Source: Bacteroidales bacterium (GTDB lineage: Bacteria > Bacteroidota > Bacteroidia > Bacteroidales > VadinHA17). Taken from it: DNA of 19,903 bases. This document shows, piece by piece, positions 1-7,385 of the stretch (its first letter is position 1; the number at the start of each line of letters is the position of its first letter). A model generated the notes under the pieces. It saw only the letters and a list, made by a program, of their open reading frames with translations, searched no databases and was not told where the DNA came from. Both the position numbers and the translations under genes were made by a program. The stretch covers positions 1,955,523-1,975,425 of the forward strand of contig CP070687.1 in NCBI GenBank assembly GCA_020353115.1. The letters run 5' to 3'.

Positions 1-130
1 GGGAAGATCAAAATAATACGATGTTATTTCGTTTCCTGTCATCCCGATGGGATTGAAATATAACAGCAGTGAATAAGTATTTCAAACAGCATATTATAAT
101 AATTTCCAGGTAGCAATGCAGCTCTTATCC

Positions 131-3100
131 CTATTCATCTTCCCTGCGAAGTGGGAATTCCAGGATAAATGTACTTCCTTCCCCGATTTTCGTCCGATAG
201 CTGATCGATCCGTTTGCATCTTCAACGATATTTTTCACGATAGCAAGGCCAAGTCCCATCCCGCTTGATTTGGTGGTGAAATTCGGGATAAATAACTTTT
301 CTCTCAGTTCTTCCGGTATGCCTTGCCCGTTATCACTTATCCTGATGATAACTCTCTCTTCTTCCGTAGACAAATCAATTCGAATGATACCTTTCCTGTA
401 CGAAGGAATTGACTGGATAGCATTTTTGAAGAGATTTGAAAAAACTCTTATAAGCTGCTCTTTATCAGCGAAAACATATACTCTCTTGTAACCATGCAGG
501 TCAATCTGAAAGTCAACATTCTGGGTATTGTTAAACAAGCTGACGGAATTATTGATTTTAGCAACGATATTAATTACCTCGTTTTTTGTCCTGGGCATCC
601 TGGCAAAATCTGAGAATGCAGTAGCGATAGTAGAAAGATTATCAATCTGGTCGATAAGTGTCTGGGAAAACCCTTTCAGGTTTTCCTGCCAGTCCTGTTT
701 TTCATCTTCCCAGGCTTTTTGCAGCTGCTGGATACTCAGTTTCATGGGAGTCAAAGGATTCTTGATTTCATGGGCTATCTGCTTTGCCATCTCCCTCCAG
801 GCCGATTCCCTTTCTGACCTGGCAATTAATTGAACGCTTTTTGCCAGTTCATCCACCATTCTGTTATATTCACCCACCAGGTTTCCGATCTCATCCTGAC
901 CCTCATAATGAATATGTTCGGCAGGTTTACCCAACTCAATATTTCCCAGCTTTCTCTGTATCAATCGAAGTGGATTTGTGATCTTCCCGGATATGATTAC
1001 CGCGATTGTTATGGTCAGTAAGATCAGAACAACCGAAAAATTAACGATAGCAACCACCAGGTTGGAGATCTCCTTTGCCAGCAGGTTTTGTTTGGTAAAA
1101 TAAGGCAGATTGAGATAAGCCAGGAGGTTATTATCCCGGTTGACAAAAGGGACATATGCCGAAAGATACTTGAGTTTACCGATGAACTCATTATGAACAT
1201 ATTCCGCTTTTTTATTAACGGTAAGTTGCCGGAAAGCTTCAATATCCATATTGCTCCCTAATAAATTCTTTTCAAATATTTCAGGTCGTGAAGTGGCCAG
1301 AAGTCTTCCTTCTGCATCATACAGATTAATATCCGAATAAAAGACATTTGAAAATTTGAGCAGCAGGTCATGTAAGCTGGCATACTGGTCTGAATACCAT
1401 TCAGGGGTCAGTTCAGTCTCTTCTATCAGTTTATGCTCCAATTCTATATACACAGACCTGGTTTTTTCACTCAGGTTTTCATAATGTTTGCTTTCATATT
1501 GCTTTATGCTGAAATATACGGCTCCACCACCGATCATCAGTATGGTTAGGAGAAGGATGGATATTAGTGATAATTCGATCTTAAATTTGAAATTGATCTG
1601 CCTGCTTCTTTTATAGTATGGCCAGTATACCAGAATAAGAACCACACTCATTAACAGATAAAGAAATACAAACAGATAGGAAAAGGAGGTCAGAACATCA
1701 ATAACCCTTAACTCGGGCTTGCTGATTATTATACTGTTCTGCGGATTAACATGATACATCAGATGGTTAAATCCATCATTATTGAAGAACGAAAATTCAT
1801 CCCCGCTCTGTGAATAAACATCACAGCTTAAACCGTATGGAAAATCTCCCGATTGTGTTATCAGTTCCCTGTTCAGGTATTTTGCATAAGAGTACCTGTC
1901 AAGCGGACTCCTCTTCAGGAGCTTTTTATCCAACAACAATTCCGGGTAACCTAACTGTTCATATATCAATCTGGAATCAAGCTCAATAAATAGTACATTT
2001 TTATACCGGTTTTGGGCTATTGGAAATTCAAACGATCCGTAGTAACTGATACTCCCGGTCTGGTTGTCCAGAAAATAAAACCTGGAGTTCGGTAACGGAT
2101 TGCCTAATGCCGCTACCGAATCCTGAAAAAATGTAAAGCAATGGGTAACAATCATGTCATTTACAAGAATCCCGGAAGTATCATTACATATGGTATGACG
2201 CAGGTCGTATTTTTCCCAATATCCCGTAAAATAGTTGTCGCGTAGATATTGATAAATCTCCTGCCACTCCTCGATGCTGAATAATCCTTTCTGCATATGT
2301 TCAATCAATACCTGGTCTTCCAAAAGATCCTGCGAAACTTCTTCCAGGAGCATTTCAGCCACTGGATCATGTTCCACTCCAAGATTTACTGCAAGTACTT
2401 TCCTGGTATCTTTTTCCTTTATAGCTGTTTCTGTAATTATTACATAAAGTGAAAATGTGGCCAACAGGAATACAAAGAGAAGTATATAGGAATAGGGAGG
2501 CTGAATGTCCTTTTTGACATGGAGTCCGATAATTGCCATGATGACATAAAATAGAATGGCAACAAAATCAACGGTATAATCCGTCAGGACTGATAAAAGA
2601 GGAAATACCGACAGGGAAAAGAATAAACAAATATAAAGATACTTCAGATCAATCACTTGGTTTACAAGATTGCCAATCTTAATAATCAGGAGTACAAAAG
2701 ATATAAAAATCAGGGAGATCCCTGTAAATCCGATGATACTATAAATCGACAGGTCGAGTACTTTATAGGGTTCCATTGAAATACTCGAATTCATCAATAC
2801 ATTTCTGAAAAGATAATGTGATACTGCAAAACAGAAGGCACCGAACAGAAAAACAATCAGAGTTGCCAGGAATCGGAAAACAAATGGTCTTTCGTTCAGA
2901 ATCTCACGGAAAGAGTACTCCCGTGAGAACATAGTGATAAAAAAGAAAATAAAGAGACTTGTTATAAAAAATTCTCCGATAGATCCCAGCAAATAAGAAT
3001 TCGCAAAATAATAAGGAGACAATAATTCCGTAGAATAAACTGACGCAGGTATTCTTAGAGTTACCAGAATGTAATTCATTACACACAGAATAACCGCCAG

Positions 3101-3850
3101 AATCAATAAGGCCCATTTTTTATGTCTGACGCTCTGTAGCCTGACAAGACATTTACCGAAGAAGAGGAGGAGCAGAACCAGCCCGACGAAATAAAATCCG
3201 GAGTTAACATACCTTTTTACAGGATTGTAGTTCCATTGTGAAAAATCAAGACGTGCTATTGCTCTGCCATTCCGATCATAGATAAGATTTGACCTGTCCA
3301 GACCTGTACTATCCACCTTTACTAATCCGACACTTGACGGCAGTCCGAAATGTTTCTGGTAATCGTTTGTAAGCCAGTTGTTTTCGTATGGAAATTCGCG
3401 TTTTAGTTTTATCAAACCCACATATTTTCTATTGCCATCATTTATCACCAAGGGTTTGAACAATGTATTGCCCAGGAAAACCAAACTATCCCGGAATAAT
3501 GAATCACTGTAGTATTGCGGAAAGGGAAAAGAATTGTCCGACCATGTTTTGATTTTATCATTTTCATAGATGAATAATGCAAGGCCTTCATCTCTTAGCA
3601 TTTCCAGATATTCCGGATTGATAAATGCGGAATTACGTATTTCTGAACCAGCCGTATCGGCCCGGATCTTATTTAATAAGGAGTCCAGGAGTAATTCTTT
3701 TTTATTTAGGGTGGCCTGAAATCTCTTAACATGACTTTTAAAATTCTTACTCCCGAGAAAAGACTTCTCATAAACCGTTCCTGCAATAACCATTACAAGA
3801 GCGCCGATCAGATAGAGAAATGCTGGCTTAAACTTTCTCAAAACGTACAA
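131..3850 (-). CDS. Large multi-pass sensor histidine kinase (HAMP-HisKA-HATPase)
   Basis: Membrane sensor kinase of 1239 residues that should autophosphorylate on histidine and pass the phosphate to a response regulator. I count about 12 hydrophobic helices: near residues 9-26, 217-237, 245-265, 288-308, 324-348, 370-392, 403-421, 425-444, 453-474, 723-745, 757-780 and 930-954. Basic residues in the short loops place three large segments outside the cytoplasm: 27-216, 475-722 and 781-929. A HAMP linker follows at about 955-1010. The H-box is HEIKNPLTPMKL with phospho-acceptor H1027, the N-box holds N1139 and N1143, the G1 box is DNGQG from D1173, and the G2 box is GMGLGLA at 1197-1203, so the catalytic core looks intact. 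The H-box resembles NtrY-type kinases, but the sensor part is far larger. The start is TTG; no in-frame ATG exists before M20, inside the first helix. It lies 48 nt downstream of rlmH. No response regulator is visible, so the partner and signal are unknown. Confidence 0.88.
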   Translation of the reverse strand: MYVLRKFKPAFLYLIGALVMVIAGTVYEKSFLGSKNFKSHVKRFQATLNKKELLLDSLLNKIRADTAGSEIRNSAFINPEYLEMLRDEGLALFIYENDKIKTWSDNSFPFPQYYSDSLFRDSLVFLGNTLFKPLVINDGNRKYVGLIKLKREFPYENNWLTNDYQKHFGLPSSVGLVKVDSTGLDRSNLIYDRNGRAIARLDFSQWNYNPVKRYVNSGFYFVGLVLLLLFFGKCLVRLQSVRHKKWALLILAVILCVMNYILVTLRIPASVYSTELLSPYYFANSYLLGSIGEFFITSLFIFFFITMFSREYSFREILNERPFVFRFLATLIVFLFGAFCFAVSHYLFRNVLMNSSISMEPYKVLDLSIYSIIGFTGISLIFISFVLLIIKIGNLVNQVIDLKYLYICLFFSLSVFPLLSVLTDYTVDFVAILFYVIMAIIGLHVKKDIQPPYSYILLFVFLLATFSLYVIITETAIKEKDTRKVLAVNLGVEHDPVAEMLLEEVSQDLLEDQVLIEHMQKGLFSIEEWQEIYQYLRDNYFTGYWEKYDLRHTICNDTSGILVNDMIVTHCFTFFQDSVAALGNPLPNSRFYFLDNQTGSISYYGSFEFPIAQNRYKNVLFIELDSRLIYEQLGYPELLLDKKLLKRSPLDRYSYAKYLNRELITQSGDFPYGLSCDVYSQSGDEFSFFNNDGFNHLMYHVNPQNSIIISKPELRVIDVLTSFSYLFVFLYLLMSVVLILVYWPYYKRSRQINFKFKIELSLISILLLTILMIGGGAVYFSIKQYESKHYENLSEKTRSVYIELEHKLIEETELTPEWYSDQYASLHDLLLKFSNVFYSDINLYDAEGRLLATSRPEIFEKNLLGSNMDIEAFRQLTVNKKAEYVHNEFIGKLKYLSAYVPFVNRDNNLLAYLNLPYFTKQNLLAKEISNLVVAIVNFSVVLILLTITIAVIISGKITNPLRLIQRKLGNIELGKPAEHIHYEGQDEIGNLVGEYNRMVDELAKSVQLIARSERESAWREMAKQIAHEIKNPLTPMKLSIQQLQKAWEDEKQDWQENLKGFSQTLIDQIDNLSTIATAFSDFARMPRTKNEVINIVAKINNSVSLFNNTQNVDFQIDLHGYKRVYVFADKEQLIRVFSNLFKNAIQSIPSYRKGIIRIDLSTEEERVIIRISDNGQGIPEELREKLFIPNFTTKSSGMGLGLAIVKNIVEDANGSISYRTKIGEGSTFILEFPLRREDE

Positions 3851-3898
3851 TATTTGGGGTGTTGAGATTTCCTAAGATAAAAAATAAAACAGGGATTA

Positions 3899-4372
3899 TC
3901 AACCATGATGATATGGATCCCCTCTGATAATGGTCATGGCACGATAAAGCTGTTCCAAAAATAGCAACCGGATCATCTGATGTGAAAATGTCATTTTTGA
4001 TACCGAAAGTTTTGAATGCGCTCTTTCGTACACTTTGCTCGAAAAGCCATAAGCTCCTCCACTCACAAATACCAGCCGTTTAATACCTGAAATCATATAT
4101 TTTTCAATTAATCCTGCAAATTTCACCGAATCCGGCTGATCCCCTCCCTCATCAAGAAGTATAATATGATCCTGCGATTTAAACAAATCCGATATTGCGT
4201 TCCCTTCCAGTTCCTTTATCCGATTTTCGCTTATTTTTTTTGAACGTTTAACCTCCGGAACAGTAATGATATTCAATGGAATGTAATGCTTCAACCTGGA
4301 CTCGTAGCGTGCGACTCCATCACGAATGTACGATTGATCCGTCTTTCCTATCTGAATAAAGATAACCTTCAT
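3899..4372 (-). CDS. rlmH: 23S rRNA (pseudouridine1915-N3)-methyltransferase RlmH
   Basis: RlmH is the SPOUT-class methyltransferase that uses S-adenosylmethionine to methylate N3 of pseudouridine 1915 in helix 69 of 23S rRNA. The protein has 157 residues, the usual family length. It shows the family's landmarks: LLDEGG near residue 73, the SAM-loop region FVSGGAYGFS near 102-111 (commonly FVIGGPYGF), and the C-terminal block FSHQMIRLLFLEQLYRA followed by the terminal YHHG. The trefoil-knot region and C-terminus are therefore complete. It starts with ATG and is divergent from the DUF4783-like/nadC group, sharing an intergenic region of about 107 nt. The sensor kinase follows 48 nt downstream on the same strand, which suggests co-transcription. 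Assignment is from motif recognition and is firm. Confidence 0.95.
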   Translation of the reverse strand: MKVIFIQIGKTDQSYIRDGVARYESRLKHYIPLNIITVPEVKRSKKISENRIKELEGNAISDLFKSQDHIILLDEGGDQPDSVKFAGLIEKYMISGIKRLVFVSGGAYGFSSKVYERAHSKLSVSKMTFSHQMIRLLFLEQLYRAMTIIRGDPYHHG

Positions 4373-4408
4373 CTGATAACCGGGATTTATGAATTCATAT
4401 TATTTTTA

Positions 4409-4416
4409 TTAATTTG
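4409..4416 (+). promoter_or_regulatory. Candidate -7 element for the DUF4783-nadC group
   Basis: TTAATTTG is one mismatch from TAnnTTTG, followed by CAGG, in an AT-rich stretch about 64 nt before the ATG at 4480. No clear -33 box is seen. It is plausible as the promoter for the plus-strand group but weak on its own. Confidence 0.25.
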
Positions 4417-4460
4417 CAGGAACGATTCATCTTGGTGTGATTTTTGAAAGTATTAAAATA

Positions 4461-4468
4461 CAAATTTA
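4461..4468 (-). promoter_or_regulatory. Candidate Bacteroidota -7 element for rlmH
   Basis: Read on the minus strand this is TAAATTTG, an exact match to the Bacteroidota TAnnTTTG -7 consensus. It lies about 90 nt upstream of the rlmH ATG. I see no convincing TTTG -33 element at the expected distance, so this is a half-supported promoter. An 8-mer of this type is expected by chance in a few percent of regions this size. Confidence 0.35.
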
Positions 4469-4479
4469 AGATATCCGAA

Positions 4480-4878
4480 ATGAAGCTGTCCAGAATTCAT
4501 ATATTTTTAATTTTAATACTCGGAACGTTAATCAATACAGGATTTTCACAGGATATTCCCGAAGCCATTTCCGTCGCGTTCAAGGCCGGTAATTCCAGAG
4601 AACTTGTTAAACACTTCAATACAAACATTGAATTGGTTATCCTTGAAAATGAAGATGTTTACAGCAAAACCCAGGCAGAAATGATCCTTCGGGATTTCTT
4701 CGATAAACATCCCCCCAAAAATTTTGCCATTCTGCATCAGGGAGGTAAAAATGGTTCAAAATATGCCATCGGTGACCTTACCACACCTGAAGGAAACTTC
4801 AGGGTATATTTTTTACTGAAAAAGAAGGAAAATATATACCTGATCCATCAACTCCGAATCGAAAAAGAGAATGAATAA
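4480..4878 (+). CDS. Secreted DUF4783-like protein
   Basis: Small exported protein of 132 residues from the ATG at 4480. A TTG 36 nt upstream would also keep the frame, but the ATG places a proper signal peptide at the N-terminus: MKLSR, then a hydrophobic core through about residue 20, and a likely cleavage near GFS-QD (residue 23). The TTG extension also covers the candidate rlmH promoter. The mature part is about 109 residues, alternating alpha and beta, with DFFDKHPPKNFAILHQG and a basic YFLLKKKENIYLIHQLRI end. That resembles the DUF4783 family, an NTF2/SnoaL-like fold of unknown function that often sits beside nadC in Bacteroidota. Its last codons overlap the nadC start by 8 nt, suggesting translational coupling. 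No catalytic residues can be assigned. Family membership is from memory, not from a search. Confidence 0.75.
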   Translation: MKLSRIHIFLILILGTLINTGFSQDIPEAISVAFKAGNSRELVKHFNTNIELVILENEDVYSKTQAEMILRDFFDKHPPKNFAILHQGGKNGSKYAIGDLTTPEGNFRVYFLLKKKENIYLIHQLRIEKENE

Positions 4879-5716
4879 TAACTTCCTGGATAATTTCATC
4901 TCCAGTGCATTAAAAGAAGATATTGGAGATGGTGATCATACATCTCTTGCATGCATTCCTCCGGATACCACTGGTAAGGCACAGTTGCTGATAAAGGAAG
5001 ATGGTATTCTTGCAGGTATCGATCTGACAAGGGAGATCCTCCTCAAAATAGATCCCGGAATCCATTTTTACAAATTTATTGAAGACGGAACCCCTGTGAA
5101 AGAAGGAGATACGGCATTTCAGATCACGGGTTCCGTGCACTCAATTTTGAAATCAGAGCGCCTGATCCTCAATATATTACAGAGAATGAGCGGAATCGCG
5201 ACCAGAACAAGAGCCTACGTTGACCGGCTGAAAGGCTTAAAAACCAGGGTGCTCGACACAAGAAAAACTACTCCCTGTTTCCGTTTTTTCGAAAAGAAAG
5301 CCGTAGTGATCGGGGGAGGTGAAAACCATAGAATGGGCCTGTTTGATATGATCATTATTAAAGATAACCACATCGACTTTGCCGGTGGTATAGAAAAGGC
5401 GATTTTAAATACCCAACAGTATGTAAGCAAAATAAAGAAGGATATCAAAATAGAGATAGAGGCACGTTCGATTGACAGCGTCAGGGAAATTCTTGCTGTA
5501 GGCGGGGTTGACAGGATTATGCTGGATAATTTCACAATTGAAAATACACGTGAAGCAGTTGAACTGATTGCCGGGAGAATTGAAACGGAGTCTTCCGGGG
5601 GAATAATCCTGGAAAATATAAGAGCATATGCCGAATGTGGCGTGGATTATATATCGGTAGGAACACTGACGCACCATATTAAGAGCATCAATATGAGCCT
5701 GAAAGCAATTTACTAA
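4871..5716 (+). CDS. nadC: Nicotinate-nucleotide pyrophosphorylase (quinolinate phosphoribosyltransferase)
   Basis: NadC converts quinolinate and PRPP to nicotinate mononucleotide, CO2 and pyrophosphate, the step where de novo NAD synthesis joins the common pathway. The 281-residue protein has the usual length and an intact set of motifs: EDIGDGDHTS at 16-25, the DTRKTTP block at 129-135, GGGENHRMGLFD at 148-159, KDNHI at 164-168, EIEAR near 195-199, MLDN at 217-220, SSGGI at 241-245 and SVGTLTH at 262-268. The residues after DTRKTTP are CFRFFEKKAV, where GLRxLEK is more usual, a mild variant. The start ATG lies inside the end of the upstream secreted-protein gene (8-nt overlap). The YihY-like gene begins 21 nt after the stop. 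No nadA or nadB is in the window. Confidence 0.96.
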   Translation: MNNNFLDNFISSALKEDIGDGDHTSLACIPPDTTGKAQLLIKEDGILAGIDLTREILLKIDPGIHFYKFIEDGTPVKEGDTAFQITGSVHSILKSERLILNILQRMSGIATRTRAYVDRLKGLKTRVLDTRKTTPCFRFFEKKAVVIGGGENHRMGLFDMIIIKDNHIDFAGGIEKAILNTQQYVSKIKKDIKIEIEARSIDSVREILAVGGVDRIMLDNFTIENTREAVELIAGRIETESSGGIILENIRAYAECGVDYISVGTLTHHIKSINMSLKAIY

Positions 5717-5737
5717 TCGAATGGCAAACATGTCTTG

Positions 5738-6679
5738 ATGACGGAAAAATTGGAAACAAAACAGTACAGGTTTTTCAATACGCAGGTCAACCGGATTATG
5801 AACAGGGTTCAAAAAGTGTCGCTCCCTGGTTTTGAAAAAGTCCCTATCTATGATGTTATCCTCTTTTTTTTTAAGGGATTTCAAAAAGGAGCCCTCGTAA
5901 CACGTGCTTCTGCCATCGCTTTCAACCTGATTATTGCCCTCCTTCCATCCACCATTTTCTTTTTTACACTGATCCCCTTTTTACCCTTTCCGAACTTCCA
6001 GTCGGAATTGCTTGAACTTTTCAAAAATATCCTGCCTGAAAATGCATATTCCCTCATGGAAGCTACCCTTGTGGATGTGATCACACAGAAGAGCCACGGC
6101 TTGCTCTTTTTCATGTTCCTTGCCACAATAATTTTCTCAACCAACGGAGTACATGCCCTCATAAGTGCATTTAACGTCTCCCTGCATACCTTCGACACAC
6201 ATTCATGGATTGCCCAGAGACTTGTATCCCTGGTTTTTGTATTCATACTCGTTTCACTTCTCGGAACGGCAACCATACTGATCCTCTTCAGCAAGATGGC
6301 AATTAATTATCTTGCCGAACTGGAACTTTTTGAACGCAACATAACCTATATCCTGATCGCTCTCGGAAAATGGTTAATAATCCTGGCACTCATATTCTTC
6401 GCCATCTCATTCCTTTATTACCTCTCACCCGCCAAACGATCGAAATGGAAGTTCTTTTCTGCCGGATCTACACTGGCAACAATCCTGTTCATTCTGTCAT
6501 CCCTCGGTTTTTCATCCTTTGTCAATAATTTCGGACAATTCAATAAACTATATGGATCCATTGGAACCCTTATCGTTATTCTGCTGTGGTTGTACATAAA
6601 TTCGATATCCCTGCTGATCGGATTTGAACTGAACGTTAGCATCAGAACAGCCAATTCTGAGAAAGAAAAACTAAAATAA
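5738..6679 (+). CDS. YihY/BrkB-family inner membrane protein
   Basis: Integral membrane protein of 313 residues. It begins with a polar N-terminus of about 40 residues and then carries the family signature, GFQKGALVTRASAIAFNLIIALLPS, in which the first helix starts. Further hydrophobic stretches follow near GLLFFMFLATIIFSTNGVHAL, LVSLVFVFILVSLLGTATILILF, LIALGKWLIILALIFFAISFLYYLSP, AGSTLATILFILSSLGFSSFV and the GTLIVILLWLYINSISLLIGFELN end, giving about six helices. These are typical of YihY/BrkB proteins, once annotated as ribonuclease BN, whose function is unresolved. The ATG at 5738 was preferred to the adjacent in-frame TTG at 5735. It follows nadC by 21 nt and precedes pdxH by 58 nt, so it is probably in the same transcript. 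Confidence 0.88.
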   Translation: MTEKLETKQYRFFNTQVNRIMNRVQKVSLPGFEKVPIYDVILFFFKGFQKGALVTRASAIAFNLIIALLPSTIFFFTLIPFLPFPNFQSELLELFKNILPENAYSLMEATLVDVITQKSHGLLFFMFLATIIFSTNGVHALISAFNVSLHTFDTHSWIAQRLVSLVFVFILVSLLGTATILILFSKMAINYLAELELFERNITYILIALGKWLIILALIFFAISFLYYLSPAKRSKWKFFSAGSTLATILFILSSLGFSSFVNNFGQFNKLYGSIGTLIVILLWLYINSISLLIGFELNVSIRTANSEKEKLK

Positions 6680-6737
6680 GAGAATCTGCATACATTGATT
6701 GCAGGAGAATGATTATTAATCAAATGACCTAATCCTT

Positions 6738-7340
6738 TTGAAGAACCTGCACACATCAGATGTGGCATCGGATCCCCTGGAACAGTTTAAACAGTGGTTT
6801 TCAGATGCTGTTGAATCGGGCAATCCTGAACCGGAAGCTATGAACCTTTCAACCGCTACAAATGACGGGAAACCATCATCACGCATGGTGCTTTTAAAAG
6901 AAGTTGACCGGGAGGGATTTGTTTTTTTTACCAATTATGAAAGCAGAAAAGGCCTTGAAATATCCGAAAATCCACATGCAGCTGTTACATTTTACTGGCC
7001 TGAACTGGCAAGGCAGATCAGAATTGAAGGAACTGTTCACAAGATAACGGCAGCTGAATCCGATTCCTATTTTTCCGGAAGACCCGTAGCAAGTCAGATC
7101 GGTGCTGTAGTATCACCTCAAAGCAGGGAGATACCGGACAGACAATATCTCAATAATCTGACCAACACAATCGGGAAAGAAAATGATACATCTCATATAC
7201 CACGACCTGCCTTTTGGGGAGGTTATCGCCTGATCCCCTTGAAAATTGAATTCTGGCAGGAACAGCCAAACCGCTTACACGACAGGATCCTTTACCGGCT
7301 CGAACGGAACCGTTGGAAAATTGTACGTCTTGCCCCTTAG
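6738..7340 (+). CDS. pdxH: Pyridoxamine/pyridoxine 5'-phosphate oxidase, short N-terminus
   Basis: PdxH is the FMN-dependent oxidase that turns pyridoxine or pyridoxamine phosphate into pyridoxal phosphate using oxygen. The core is clear: DPLEQF at 12-17, SSRMVLLKEVD at 47-57, FFTNYESRKG at 63-72, RQIRIEG at 92-98, the SQIGAVVSPQS block at 119-129, FWGGYRL at 159-165, RLHDR at 179-183 and the terminal RLAP. The substrate-binding Arg-Leu-His region is intact. The odd part is the start: the only usable codon is TTG at 6738, giving 200 residues against about 214-218 in typical relatives. The roughly 18 missing residues normally hold the LRREY-like segment that folds over the active site. No ATG in frame precedes DPLEQF, and a TAA closes the frame at 6717-6719. 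The last gene of the plus-strand group, it converges with the glutamine synthetase gene. Confidence 0.88.
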   Translation: MKNLHTSDVASDPLEQFKQWFSDAVESGNPEPEAMNLSTATNDGKPSSRMVLLKEVDREGFVFFTNYESRKGLEISENPHAAVTFYWPELARQIRIEGTVHKITAAESDSYFSGRPVASQIGAVVSPQSREIPDRQYLNNLTNTIGKENDTSHIPRPAFWGGYRLIPLKIEFWQEQPNRLHDRILYRLERNRWKIVRLAP

Positions 7341-7385
7341 ATTCGAAGGATAATTAGAACCGGAAAATTCATGAAAAATATATCA

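Noticed and set aside
9..54. Small hairpins (AAATAA/TTATTT and ATCCC/GGGAT) downstream of the kinase
   Set aside because: The stems are 5-6 bp, one wholly A/T, with no convincing T-run; too weak to call a terminator.
4444..4479. Longer start (TTG) for the DUF4783-like protein
   Set aside because: It would add 12 polar and basic residues before a clean signal peptide and overlap the candidate rlmH promoter; the ATG at 4480 is better.
5405..5884. Minus-strand open frame of 159 codons over nadC and the YihY gene
   Set aside because: Both genes it covers are well supported by motifs on the plus strand, and the antisense product shows no conserved pattern.
7341..7385. Bidirectional terminator between convergent pdxH and glutamine synthetase
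   Set aside because: I looked for a stem with flanking T and A runs in the 45-nt gap and found none of useful length.
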